Source: an uncultured Planktomarina sp.
Lineage (GTDB): Bacteria; Pseudomonadota; Alphaproteobacteria; Rhodobacterales; Rhodobacteraceae
Reading direction: 5' to 3'
Length of the DNA stretch: 64,000 bases
Assembly (NCBI GenBank): GCA_905182455.1
Contig: CAJJBJ010000002.1
Location: 310,001 to 374,000 of the forward strand
The notes beneath the pieces were generated by a model that saw only the letters and a program-made list of their open reading frames with translations, had not been told where the DNA came from and did not search any database. Position 1 is the stretch's first letter, and each line of letters opens with the position of its first letter. A program made the position numbers and the translations under genes. This document shows positions 47,827 through 57,062 of this stretch, piece after piece.

Positions 47827-49784
47827 GCCTCACCCTCCACCGGATCACGCCGTGCGGCCACGGATCCAACACGGTAGCGCCGATCAAACAGGCTCAGAAG
47901 ACCACCCATCGCCATTATAATCGCCCCAGTCCAGATCCAATTGGCCAAGGGTTTGATGAATGTACGCACCGCGTAGCCGCCCTGAGGCTGCGCATCTCCC
48001 ACCACCACATAAACATCCCGCCATAGGCCACTGTCGATCCCGGCTTCTGTGGTTGGCATTTCAGCCACTGGGTAATAGCGACGCTCTGGGTACAGATTGG
48101 CGATAAACTTACCATCGCGGGCCAGTTTTATATCCGCCATGGTGGTCAGATAATTGGGGCCACGAAGGTCCTCGACGTTATCAAGTGTTACAGTGAATTC
48201 AGCGATTTCAGCACTATCACCAATTGCCATCACTCGGATATCTTCAACCTGCCAAGCTGTAATTCCGGCCACACCAAAGATGGTAATGCCAAGCCCAGCA
48301 TGCGCCGTCGCCTTACCCCAATCCGCCAAAGGCAAGCTAAGCAAGCGACTCCATTTGCCTGTGCCACGCCCAGTGCGTTGGTACAGCTCGATCAATACGC
48401 CCATCACCAGCCAAACCCCAAGTCCCAGACCAACCGGGCCTATAAGTGAACGCCCAGTTTGCATAGCCCATGTCAGGCCCACACAGGCCAAACAGAACAC
48501 CGCAACAGGCCAAAGCCGAGACAGATGCGCCCGCTTGGCCCTTTTCCAAGGCAAGGTTGAACCAATGGGCAGGATCACAGCTAAGGCCACCATAAACGGC
48601 GTGAAGGCGACGTTGAAAAAGGGCGGGCCAACAGAGAGTTTACGATCCATCAAAAGCTCCGCCACCAAGGGCCAAACCGTGCCGACAAAAACCACAAAGC
48701 AACTGATGGCCAACAACAGATTATTGGCGATCAATGCGCTCTCACGGCTCACAGTTGCAAACACGCCTTTGCTGTCCATCGCATTGGCGCGCAGAGCGAA
48801 CAGCAACAAGGCCCCGCCAAAAAACACACCTAAGATCATTAAAATAAACACGCCACGCTCAGGGTCATTGGCAAAAGCATGCACTGATGTCAGCACGCCT
48901 GAGCGCACGATAAATGTGCCAATCAAGGAAAAGCCAAAGGCCAAAATGGCTAATAGGATGGTCCAGGCCTTCAAGGCATCCCGTTTTTCAACCACGATGG
49001 CCGAATGCAGCAAAGCTGCTGAAATCAGCCATGGCATAAAGCTGGCGTTCTCAACCGGATCCCAGAACCAAAATCCACCCCAGCCCAGCTCATAATAGGC
49101 CCACCAACTGCCCAGACCAATGCCGATGGTCAGGAAAATCCAAGCCGCCAATGTCCATGGGCGCACCCAGCGACCCCAAGCGGCGTCCACTTTACCCTCC
49201 AAAAGGGCGGCAATGGCGAAAGAAAATGTGATCGAAAGCCCGACATACCCAAGATATAAAAACGGTGGGTGAAAGGCCAGTCCGGGATCTTGCAAAAGCG
49301 GGTTGAGCCCCTGCCCGTTAAACGGCGGAAATTCGACGCGCGTGAACGGGTTGGAGGTAAACAAAACGAATGCCAAAAAGGCCGCAGTGATCGAACTTTG
49401 AACGCCCAAAACCCGTGCCAAAAGACTTTGCGGCAAAGTCTTGCCAAAGACCGCAGCACAAGCGGCGAACAGCGTTAGGATCAACACCCAAAGCAGCAAG
49501 GAACCCTCGTGATTGCCCCAAACACCCGCGATTTTATACAGCATTGGCTTGAGTGTATGCGAGTTCAACACCACAACTCGAAGCGAGAAATCTGAGCTCA
49601 CAAAGGCCACGGTAAGCGCGCCAAAGGCAAAAGCGACCAAAATAAATTGTAGCGTCGAAAATATCGGCGCCAGTTGCATCCAGCTACTGCGGCGCAATGT
49701 GGCCCCAGCAAGCGGAACGATAGTCCCAAACACAGCAAAACCAAGTGCAATGTTCAGACTGAAATGTGCGAGTTCATTAAGCAT
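47823..49784 (-). CDS. ccmF: Cytochrome c heme lyase subunit CcmF
   Basis: CcmF, with CcmH, attaches heme to apocytochrome c in the periplasm. The 653-residue polytopic protein has about 15 membrane helices and the heme-handling WWD domain ELGWGGFWFWDPVENASFMPW, preceded by SLLLWVLILTLFAA and followed by GVLTSVHAFANDP. Length is typical. It lies 118 bases after ccmE on the same strand. Confidence 0.97.
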   Translation of the reverse strand: MLNELAHFSLNIALGFAVFGTIVPLAGATLRRSSWMQLAPIFSTLQFILVAFAFGALTVAFVSSDFSLRVVVLNSHTLKPMLYKIAGVWGNHEGSLLLWVLILTLFAACAAVFGKTLPQSLLARVLGVQSSITAAFLAFVLFTSNPFTRVEFPPFNGQGLNPLLQDPGLAFHPPFLYLGYVGLSITFSFAIAALLEGKVDAAWGRWVRPWTLAAWIFLTIGIGLGSWWAYYELGWGGFWFWDPVENASFMPWLISAALLHSAIVVEKRDALKAWTILLAILAFGFSLIGTFIVRSGVLTSVHAFANDPERGVFILMILGVFFGGALLLFALRANAMDSKGVFATVSRESALIANNLLLAISCFVVFVGTVWPLVAELLMDRKLSVGPPFFNVAFTPFMVALAVILPIGSTLPWKRAKRAHLSRLWPVAVFCLACVGLTWAMQTGRSLIGPVGLGLGVWLVMGVLIELYQRTGRGTGKWSRLLSLPLADWGKATAHAGLGITIFGVAGITAWQVEDIRVMAIGDSAEIAEFTVTLDNVEDLRGPNYLTTMADIKLARDGKFIANLYPERRYYPVAEMPTTEAGIDSGLWRDVYVVVGDAQPQGGYAVRTFIKPLANWIWTGAIIMAMGGLLSLFDRRYRVGSVAARRDPVEGEA

Positions 49785-49902
49785 GCCCCTGGTATACTGG
49801 CCAAGCGGCGCTTGGCAAGAAACACCTGCCTATTTTTAATGCGCAAATGGTCACAACCGCCAGCCCTGTGAAGGGCCCCAAGAGCTGGCGGGCTTGGCGG
49901 GA

Positions 49903-50355
49903 CTAAGAGCCCTTTGGCTCTTGATAAACGCCCTGCTCTTTCAGGGCATCAATGACCTCTTTGGGCATGTAGGATTCATCATGTTTTGCCAAAATTTCAG
50001 TGGCTTCAAACAGACCATCTTTAAAGGTGCCAGTTGCAATCGTACCTTGGCCTTCTTCAAACAAATCCGGTGGCAGGTCGGTGCCGACATATTTCACAGC
50101 GACTGTATTGGCACCATCAGTGATGTTGAAGAAAAATTGAACCCCTTCTCCAGCGCTAATGCTGTCATCCGCCACCAAACCGCCGAGGCGAAAGATCTCA
50201 CCGGGCAAGGGCGCAAGCTCTGCCACCTGAGTCGGCGAGCGAAACAGATTGATTCCATCGCGCAGCGCAAATCCGATAAGGGCCGTGGCGCCGGTCAAAC
50301 AGACCAAAGCCAATGCAATGACTTGGATGCGTCGTTGTTTTTTGAGGCCCCGCAT
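49903..50355 (-). CDS. ccmE: Heme chaperone CcmE
   Basis: CcmE carries heme covalently in the periplasm and passes it to CcmF. The 150-residue protein has an N-terminal anchor (IQVIALALVCLTGATALIGFAL), the OB-type barrel (FRLGGLVADDSI; FNITDGANTVAVKYVG) and the heme-binding His in EILAKHDESYMPKEV. Its ATG overlaps the argC TAA by one base (TAATG). Confidence 0.96.
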   Translation of the reverse strand: MRGLKKQRRIQVIALALVCLTGATALIGFALRDGINLFRSPTQVAELAPLPGEIFRLGGLVADDSISAGEGVQFFFNITDGANTVAVKYVGTDLPPDLFEEGQGTIATGTFKDGLFEATEILAKHDESYMPKEVIDALKEQGVYQEPKGS

Positions 50356-51383
50356 TATGGAAACACCGGAGCCATCATCAAGCCCGCAGTCTCAGCACAG
50401 CCCAACATCAAATTGGCGTTTTGCAAGGCCTGTCCAGATGAGCCTTTGGTAAGGTTGTCCAAAGCGGCAATCACAACCACACGCCCATAAACCCGATCAG
50501 CGACAACGCCGATGTGGCAAAAGTTTGAACCTCGGATGTGGCGCGTGCTGGGATGCTCACCCATCGGTAAAACCTGCAAAAAGGGTTCGTTTTCATAAGC
50601 AGATTGCAGAGTTGAATAGATGGCCTCCGCATCGCCCTGCACATAGACCGTCGCCAAGATGCCACGATTGGCTGGCAAAAGATGCGGTGTGAATTGTACA
50701 GTCACGGCACGGCCGGCGAGCTTAGAAAATTCTTGGTCAAACTCCGCCAAATGCCGGTGCTGTCCCCCAACCGCATAGGCATGAAATCCTTCGGACAATT
50801 CCGCATGCAGCAGGTTTTCTTTGGCCGAGCGCCCTGCACCAGAGACGCCCGTTTTCAGATCGATAATGATCTGATCTAGGTCAATGACACCCGCAGAAAT
50901 CAAAGGGCGCAACGCGAATTGGCCCGTGGCCGCATTGCAGCCCGTGCCCGCCACCAGCCGTGCTTTGGCGATGTCATCACGGTAAAATTCTGTCAGGCCA
51001 TAAACTGCGGTTTTTTGCAGATCTGGCGCATCGTGGGGTTTGCCATACCATTTGCTATAGACTTTGGGATCGTTGATCCGGAAATCAGCTGACAGATCCA
51101 CCACTTTCACATGCGCTGGCAGGGTTCGGATCACAGCTTGTGACGTGGCATGCGGCAAGGCGCAAAATACCAAATCGGCTTGAGCCATATCAATATCTGA
51201 GATCTTTTTCAGACGTGGCAAAGACATATGGCGCAGATGTGGGAAAACGCCCGCCATCTCGAGCCCGGCTTTGCTATCCGCAGACAGGGCTGCAATCTCC
51301 ATATCTGGATGCGACGCAATCAGACGCACCAATTCAGCGCCTGTATAACCGCTTGCGCCAAGAATAATAACTTTATGTGCCAT
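50355..51383 (-). CDS. argC: N-acetyl-gamma-glutamyl-phosphate reductase ArgC
   Basis: ArgC reduces N-acetylglutamyl phosphate in arginine synthesis. The 342-residue protein has [23 protein letters not shown] (NADP site), [12 protein letters not shown], catalytic Cys in [27 protein letters not shown], and [20 protein letters not shown]. Coupled by overlap with ccmE, an arrangement without obvious functional logic. Confidence 0.97.
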   Translation of the reverse strand: MAHKVIILGASGYTGAELVRLIASHPDMEIAALSADSKAGLEMAGVFPHLRHMSLPRLKKISDIDMAQADLVFCALPHATSQAVIRTLPAHVKVVDLSADFRINDPKVYSKWYGKPHDAPDLQKTAVYGLTEFYRDDIAKARLVAGTGCNAATGQFALRPLISAGVIDLDQIIIDLKTGVSGAGRSAKENLLHAELSEGFHAYAVGGQHRHLAEFDQEFSKLAGRAVTVQFTPHLLPANRGILATVYVQGDAEAIYSTLQSAYENEPFLQVLPMGEHPSTRHIRGSNFCHIGVVADRVYGRVVVIAALDNLTKGSSGQALQNANLMLGCAETAGLMMAPVFP

Positions 51384-51454
51384 TGCGAGATCCTCTATTA
51401 CCTACGGATATGCGACGAATACGCGTAGATTTCAACTGCTCTTTGGTCGCAGCG

Positions 51455-52267
51455 TTACGCAGATTCAAAAGTTAAAGGCCGTTTGAGAAACTGCGTGGCC
51501 CTTTGAGACACTTTCACCGGATCGCCGGTGGTCAACAATTTGCCTTTGACCTGCGTACCGCGCTTGTCTGGATGGCGCTGCAGGTAATCTTGCAAACTTT
51601 CGGCCACCAAGTTCGCTTGGGAAAATATTTTGACCTTTGGACCAAGCGCTTTTTGAAACGCATCATGCATCAAAGGATAATGGGTACAGCCCAAAATAGC
51701 GGCCTGAGGATGCGGCATCTTGCGGTGCAACGCATCCACATGGCTTTGCACCAAAGCATCGGCCAGAATGAAATCTCCGTCCTCAATGGCGTCCACCACG
51801 CCGCCACAGGCCTGCGCTTCAACATCTACGCCAATGGCCCTAAATGCCAATTCACGTTGAAATGCGCGGCTTGAAACGGTTGCGGGCGTCGCAAACAGCG
51901 CCACATGCTGAACGGCCACCTGTGTGGGCGGAGAATTGTCGCCCCATTGCCGCTCCGTCAGCGCTTCTATCATCGGGACGAAAACTCCCAACACGCGTTT
52001 ATCAGTAGGCAGCCAATGCTCTTGCATCCGGCGCAGCGCCGCAGCCGAGGCGGTATTGCAAGCCAAAATCACCAGATCACAGCCTTGATCAAATAAAATT
52101 TGCACCGCTTGGGTGGTGCAGCGATAAATATCATCTGCGTCACGCACACCGTAAGGCGCATGTTTATGGTCTCCAAGATAGATGATGTCCAGATCCGGCA
52201 TATGCTGTTGCACCGCATCAAACACGGTCAACCCACCCAGACCGCTGTCAAAAATACCTATCGCCAT
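51455..52267 (-). CDS. murI: Glutamate racemase MurI
   Basis: MurI makes D-glutamate for peptidoglycan. The 270-residue protein has [28 protein letters not shown], the first catalytic Cys in [13 protein letters not shown] and the second in [10 protein letters not shown]. Length is normal. Confidence 0.95.
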   Translation of the reverse strand: MAIGIFDSGLGGLTVFDAVQQHMPDLDIIYLGDHKHAPYGVRDADDIYRCTTQAVQILFDQGCDLVILACNTASAAALRRMQEHWLPTDKRVLGVFVPMIEALTERQWGDNSPPTQVAVQHVALFATPATVSSRAFQRELAFRAIGVDVEAQACGGVVDAIEDGDFILADALVQSHVDALHRKMPHPQAAILGCTHYPLMHDAFQKALGPKVKIFSQANLVAESLQDYLQRHPDKRGTQVKGKLLTTGDPVKVSQRATQFLKRPLTFESA

Positions 52268-52358
52268 AGCTCATAACTTTCATCTTCACCGCCGCAGCGT
52301 CACCGTCTTTTAACCAAGCCGGTGACCCTTGACCACAGCCCAGCCAAGAATTGAGCTC

Positions 52359-55300
52359 TTAAGCGGCCGCTTGCGCGGACTGGTGCCCTTGATCGATTGC
52401 CGCCAACAGTTCAGCCCGCCGCTTCTCCATGGCCTGCGCGTTGGCCAGCTTCACTGGCCCAAAGCCCAAAATATGTTGTGGTAAGCACATGAGCTCGAGC
52501 CAAATATCGTGATGTTCTGGCACATAGTCGCGCTGCATCCGCGCCACCAAAGACTCAAAATCTGCAATCAAATGCCTCTCCATGCGCCGCTCAGCCGTAT
52601 AGCCGAAGATATCGAGCGGTGTTTCACGCAAAAACTTGAGACGTGCCAAGCCCCGGCTGGCCAATTCAAACCATGCGCCAAATTGACGTTTTTGCGGCCG
52701 TCCATCTGGACTCATCCGCGACAGCAAAGGTGGCGCAAGATGATAGTAAATCTCAAAATCTCCCTCAAACCGCTCTGCCACCCGCTCTTTGGTCTCACCC
52801 AGCAAGCGGGCCACTTCATATTCATCCTTATAGGTCAAAACCTTGTGGTAAGATTGCAAAACCTGCGCTGCCAAAGGCACATCAGCCAGCTGTACACTCA
52901 TCTGTTCGTAGCGCTCTGAACGCCCGGACCCATAGGCCGTGAGATTGGCCAATCTCGCGCTCTCACTGTCCAGCTCCACGGGTTTTTGCGTTTGAAACTG
53001 AGTGGCTATCTCAGGGTCGACCATGCTCCACCGTCCAAGCGCAAAGGCCAGTTGGTTTTGTGCAACCTTTGCTCCATTGAGCGCAATCGCCTCCAACAAG
53101 GCGGCCTCAGACAACGGCAGCAAACCTTGCTGAAAAGCAGCCCCCAACAAGATTATATTGGCATAGACCGTGTCACCCAAAGCGTTTTCAGCCAGCTTCG
53201 TGGCATTCATCAAAGCCGCACGGGTGTTCAGACGTGCCGCAATCGCCAATTCAAGATCAGCGCCGGGAATACGAAATCCAGTGTCGCGGGTGAAATCGCC
53301 TGTAATGATTTCATGATTGTTGACAACAGCGGCGCCCACTGGGCCCATCAAACCCAAAGTACTACCCTGCGCTGAGACAACCAGATCACCGCCAATAAGC
53401 GTATGGCATTCACCCAAAGCCACGCGGATCGCGGAAATATCCTCTGGAATTTTGCCAATCCGGCAATGGATATGCACCGCACCGCCCTTTTGTGCCAGTC
53501 CGGCCATTTCCATGACCCCAGCGGCCTTACCGTCCAAATGCGCAGCCATCGCAAGCAATGCACCAATGGTCACAACACCCGTGCCCCCCACCCCGGTGAT
53601 GACCACATTATGGGTGCCGGTGATGGCAGGCAGCTTTGGATTTGGCAGATCAGGAATGGTGATGTCTTGGGCCACAGGCCGGCGCAATTGGCCGCCTTTC
53701 ACTGTGGCAAAGGACGGGCAGAACCCATTTATGCAGCTGAAATCCTTATTGCAGCTGGATTGATCAATCTGGCGTTTGCGCCCCAGTGGGGTTTCCAATG
53801 GCAACAAAGACACGCAATTGGATTGCACACCGCAATCCCCACAGCCTTCGCAGACAGAGGGGTTGATAAACAACCGCTCGGCCGGGTCCGGAAAGGCGCC
53901 GCGTTTGCGGCGGCGGCGCTTTTCAGCCGCGCAGGTTTGCACATAAACGATAACAGAGATGCCCTGCAAATTGCGGAAGTTCTCTTGCACGCTGATCAGC
54001 TGCTCGCGCGGATGCAGTGCGGTGCCGTCGGGAAACTGTGCGGCGCTGACATCTTCTTTTTCATCATAGACTACGGCGAGATGCTGCACGCCGATGCCAC
54101 GCATCTCCTGCACGATACGTGCTGCATTCAGCCCGCCGTCATTGGTTTGCCCTCCGGTCATCGCCACGGCGTCGTTGAACAATATTTTATAGGTCATGGT
54201 CGTGCCAGAGGCCACGGCGGCACGAATGGCTTGGATGCCGGAATGGTTATAGGTCCCGTCGCCAATATTTTGAAACACGTGTTTTCGGGTGGAAAACAGC
54301 GACTCTCCAATCCAATTGGCCCCCTCTCCGCCCATTTGGGTGAAGCCCAATGTGTCGCGGTCCATCCATTGCACCATATAATGGCAGCCAATGCCCGAAT
54401 AAGCGCGGCTACCTTCTGGAATTTTGGTTGAGCTGCTGTGCGGGCAGCCTGAGCAGAAATAGGGCAAACGGCTGGCTAAAGTAGGGGCATTGTCGGCGTG
54501 TGTGGCCTCGTCAATCCGCTGGAGTGCGCCTGTCAGCCGCTCTGACCCGCAGCCTTCAGCCACCAATATTTTCCCAATTTTGCCTGCAATCACCATCGGA
54601 TCCAGCGCATAGCTGTCCGGAAAGAGGATCTGGCCCGCCGCATCTGTGGCCCCCAAAACCTGCCGTCCTCGACGATCATTGAAAAGGGACTCTTTGATCT
54701 GCACTTCGATTAACTTGCGCTTTTCTTCCACCACAACGATTGTGTCCAAACCTTCGGCCCATTCTGCGAATGTGTCTACGTCCAGCGGCCAAGTCATCGC
54801 GACCTTATAGGTGGTCACCCCATGGGCAATAGCGGCCTCTTGGTCCATACCCAGCACCTGCATCGCGTGGGCCAAATCCAACCAGTTTTTGCCGGCGGCC
54901 ACAAAACCGATCTTGGCACCGGCTTGCCCCAACACGCGTTTGTCCATCTTATTGGCCCGCGCAAAGGCCTGTGCTGCATGGCGCTTGTAATCGATGATCC
55001 GTGCTTCTTGCGCTTGCGGCGTGTCGATCAGACGGATGTTAAGCCCACCTTCGGGCATGTCAAACTCTGGAGTTACAAATTGTAACCGATCTGGATCACC
55101 GTTTATAACCGAGGTCACTTCGACCGTATCTTTGATACATTTCAGCCCAGCCCAAACCCCTGCGAACCGCGACAAGGCAAAACCAAACAGACCGTAATCA
55201 ATCACCTCTTGCACGCCTGCAGGAGATAAGACCGGCATAAAGCTGTCGATCATCGTCCATTCGGATTGGTGCAATGTGGTTGAGCTTTCTCCAGTGTGGT

Positions 55301-55736
55301 CATCGCCTAGGGCTACCACAACGCCACCAAGGGGTGACGTGCCTGCCATATTGGCATGGCGAAACACATCGCCAGACCGATCGACACCCGGCCCCTTGCC
55401 ATACCAAAGGCCAAAAACGCCTTGATGCTTGCCCTCACCACGCAGTTCGGCTTGCTGGCTGCCCCAAAGCGCTGTCGCGGCAAGATCTTCGTTCAGGCCT
55501 TCTTGAAAGGTGATTTGCGCTTGCTCCAGCTCCGGCTTGGCCCGAGTCATTTGAAAATCAACCGCTCCCAGTGGTGAGCCACGATATCCTGTCACATATC
55601 CCGCCGTATTGAGGCCCGCCGCTTTGTCCCGCGCAGCCTGCATCAACATCATGCGCACCAGAGCCTGTGTGCCACTCAACAAGACCTGTTTTTTACTCAA
55701 GTCGTATTTATCAGATAAAGAAACATCATGCTGCAT
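52359..55736 (-). CDS. Indolepyruvate ferredoxin oxidoreductase, fused subunits
   Basis: This 1125-residue enzyme oxidatively decarboxylates indolepyruvate and related aryl or 2-oxo acids to CoA esters using thiamine diphosphate and iron-sulfur clusters. In order: pyruvate-ferredoxin-oxidoreductase N-domain (SGTQALVRMMLMQAARDKAAG; GYVTGYRGSPLG), Cys-rich CSGCPHSSSTKIPEGSRA, TPP-binding GDGTYNHSGIQAIRAAV, ferredoxin-like CEGCGDCGVQSNC, then the gamma domain GVGGTGVVTIGALLAMAAHLDG and a C-terminal DUF6537-like region. Single-chain versions are usual in alphaproteobacteria. It lies divergently beside the LysR regulator, which may control it. Confidence 0.92.
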   Translation of the reverse strand: MQHDVSLSDKYDLSKKQVLLSGTQALVRMMLMQAARDKAAGLNTAGYVTGYRGSPLGAVDFQMTRAKPELEQAQITFQEGLNEDLAATALWGSQQAELRGEGKHQGVFGLWYGKGPGVDRSGDVFRHANMAGTSPLGGVVVALGDDHTGESSTTLHQSEWTMIDSFMPVLSPAGVQEVIDYGLFGFALSRFAGVWAGLKCIKDTVEVTSVINGDPDRLQFVTPEFDMPEGGLNIRLIDTPQAQEARIIDYKRHAAQAFARANKMDKRVLGQAGAKIGFVAAGKNWLDLAHAMQVLGMDQEAAIAHGVTTYKVAMTWPLDVDTFAEWAEGLDTIVVVEEKRKLIEVQIKESLFNDRRGRQVLGATDAAGQILFPDSYALDPMVIAGKIGKILVAEGCGSERLTGALQRIDEATHADNAPTLASRLPYFCSGCPHSSSTKIPEGSRAYSGIGCHYMVQWMDRDTLGFTQMGGEGANWIGESLFSTRKHVFQNIGDGTYNHSGIQAIRAAVASGTTMTYKILFNDAVAMTGGQTNDGGLNAARIVQEMRGIGVQHLAVVYDEKEDVSAAQFPDGTALHPREQLISVQENFRNLQGISVIVYVQTCAAEKRRRRKRGAFPDPAERLFINPSVCEGCGDCGVQSNCVSLLPLETPLGRKRQIDQSSCNKDFSCINGFCPSFATVKGGQLRRPVAQDITIPDLPNPKLPAITGTHNVVITGVGGTGVVTIGALLAMAAHLDGKAAGVMEMAGLAQKGGAVHIHCRIGKIPEDISAIRVALGECHTLIGGDLVVSAQGSTLGLMGPVGAAVVNNHEIITGDFTRDTGFRIPGADLELAIAARLNTRAALMNATKLAENALGDTVYANIILLGAAFQQGLLPLSEAALLEAIALNGAKVAQNQLAFALGRWSMVDPEIATQFQTQKPVELDSESARLANLTAYGSGRSERYEQMSVQLADVPLAAQVLQSYHKVLTYKDEYEVARLLGETKERVAERFEGDFEIYYHLAPPLLSRMSPDGRPQKRQFGAWFELASRGLARLKFLRETPLDIFGYTAERRMERHLIADFESLVARMQRDYVPEHHDIWLELMCLPQHILGFGPVKLANAQAMEKRRAELLAAIDQGHQSAQAAA

Positions 55737-55869
55737 GGTCGAACTGCTCCTGATATGTGCTTGAAAATTATTTTAGGTCAAAAACTATGACCTATCAACG
55801 AAAAACTCCGTGACCCGCTATCAAAGCCCATGCTATCATACCACCGTAGAGTTATTTGAGGTGATGAAT

Positions 55870-56778
55870 ATGGATTGGGATAAATTAAGGATTTTCCATG
55901 CAGTGGCAGATGCTGGGTCATTGACCCATGCTGGCGATACGCTGCATTTGTCACAATCCGCCGTCTCGCGTCAGGTGCGAGCCCTGGAAGAATCTTTAAA
56001 CGCCATCCTATTTCATCGACACGCCCGCGGATTAATTCTTACCGAGCAAGGCGAATTGCTGTTTGACGCCACTCGCGCCATGACCAAACGGCTTGATGCT
56101 GCCTCCGCACGGATTCGCGACAGTGAGGATGAAGTGTTTGGTGAACTGCGTGTCACCACAACAACGGGCTTCGGCACGCTCTGGCTCACGCCACGCCTGC
56201 CACAGCTTTACGAAAAATACCCCGATCTCAATGTCGAGCTGATGTTGGAGGAGCGGGTTCTTGACCTGCCGATGCGTGAGGCCGATGTCGCCATTCGTAT
56301 GAAAGAACCCAGCCAGGCAGATCTGATCCGCAAACGTTTAATGTCGGTGCAAATGCGGCTCTATGCCAGCGCTGAATATTTAGACACGCGCGGCTATCCT
56401 GAAACCCTCAATGATGTGTCCAAGCACCGTTTGATTTGCCAAAACCCAAATGCGCCGCAAGTGGCAGTTAGCGCCACTTTGGTGCAGAAATTGATAGGTT
56501 ATCAGCCGCAATCCACGCTGACGGTAAACAATTATTATGGCGTGTTGCAAGGTGTGATCAACAACTTGGGCATCGGTGTTTTGCCAGATTACGTGACCCA
56601 TGTATTTCCCGATTTGGTCCGGGTACTGCCAGAGCTGGAGAATGCCGAAGTTCCGGTGTTTTTGGCCTACCCCGAAGAGCTCCGCCATTCGCGCCGAATT
56701 GCAGCTTTCCGCGATTTTGTCCAAGATGAGATCACCGCTCACCGCAGGGCTGAACGTGGGCAAGGTGAAGTGACTTAA
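55870..56778 (+). CDS. LysR-type regulator of the LsrB/VtlR group
   Basis: The ATG at 55870 has GAGG eight bases upstream and gives a 302-residue regulator: winged helix (MDWDKLRIFHAVADAGSLTHAG ... LHLSQSAVSRQVRALEE), LFHRHARGLILTEQGE, then a periplasmic-binding-type effector domain (GELRVTTTTGFGTLWLTPRLP; NNLGIGVLPDYVTHVFPDL). The first 70 residues are nearly the LsrB/VtlR consensus (DWDKLRIFHA-AGS-THA-LHLSQSA-SRQV; FHRHARGLILTEQGE). In Rhizobiales these regulators sit beside and activate AbcR small RNA genes; a candidate small RNA follows here. Direct ligand unknown. Confidence 0.88.
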   Translation: MDWDKLRIFHAVADAGSLTHAGDTLHLSQSAVSRQVRALEESLNAILFHRHARGLILTEQGELLFDATRAMTKRLDAASARIRDSEDEVFGELRVTTTTGFGTLWLTPRLPQLYEKYPDLNVELMLEERVLDLPMREADVAIRMKEPSQADLIRKRLMSVQMRLYASAEYLDTRGYPETLNDVSKHRLICQNPNAPQVAVSATLVQKLIGYQPQSTLTVNNYYGVLQGVINNLGIGVLPDYVTHVFPDLVRVLPELENAEVPVFLAYPEELRHSRRIAAFRDFVQDEITAHRRAERGQGEVT

Positions 56779-56780
56779 GC

Positions 56781-56797
56781 TATGCATTAAATGCATA
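56781..56797. promoter_or_regulatory. 17-bp palindrome with LysR T-N11-A core
   Basis: TATGCATTAAATGCATA is a perfect 8+1+8 palindrome three bases after the LysR stop. Its inner part, TGCATTAAATGCA, is a T-N11-A LysR-type box. It lies about 25-35 bases before the likely 5' end of the small RNA, a position suited to activation by the adjacent LsrB-like protein. The binding assignment is inference. Confidence 0.65.
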
Positions 56798-56821
56798 ACG
56801 GCAATGCACTAGCATACCTTG

Positions 56822-56930
56822 TGCGAACGACTCGGCCCTCTTAATGGAATTCATGGAGTAGGTAACAGACATGTAGCCTTCCATATCTCCCTGTTGGACT
56901 TACGCCGGGCCTCGTGCCCGGCATTTTTTT
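56822..56930 (+). ncRNA. Candidate AbcR-like trans-acting small RNA
   Basis: The 109 nt between the LysR-box region and a strong terminator have no frame beyond five codons and end in a perfect hairpin with U run. The middle holds CTTCCATATCTCCCTG, a pyrimidine-rich loop of the anti-Shine-Dalgarno kind by which AbcR RNAs silence ABC-transporter mRNAs. The length and the place directly after an LsrB/VtlR-type gene match the abcR arrangement of Rhizobiales. The 5' end is approximate, and I have not been able to align it to known AbcR sequences, so the family assignment is inferred mainly from synteny. Confidence 0.6.
56904..56930 (+). terminator. Strong intrinsic terminator of the candidate small RNA
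   Basis: GCCGGGC (56904-56910) and GCCCGGC (56916-56922) pair perfectly around CTCGT, followed by ATTTTTTT. It ends the putative small RNA about 130 bases before purL. Confidence 0.93.
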
Positions 56931-57062
56931 GTCTAACGGTCGGATTTCCAAAAACTTCCCACAGCTTTCGGCCAATTACGGCATTTAAAAGCCATTCCAA
57001 CCTTTCCCCCGCCCCTTATCTTTCGTATCAGAGGGCAACTTTGCACCTTGAGGGATGACAAC

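Noticed and set aside
48154-49095. 313-codon plus-strand open frame opposite ccmF
   Set aside because: Antisense to conserved ccmF, Ser/Thr/Lys-rich with no family resemblance.
53403-54431. 342-codon plus-strand open frame opposite the indolepyruvate oxidoreductase
   Set aside because: It lies entirely antisense to a gene with clear domains and has a His/Gly/Ala-rich composition typical of a mirror frame.
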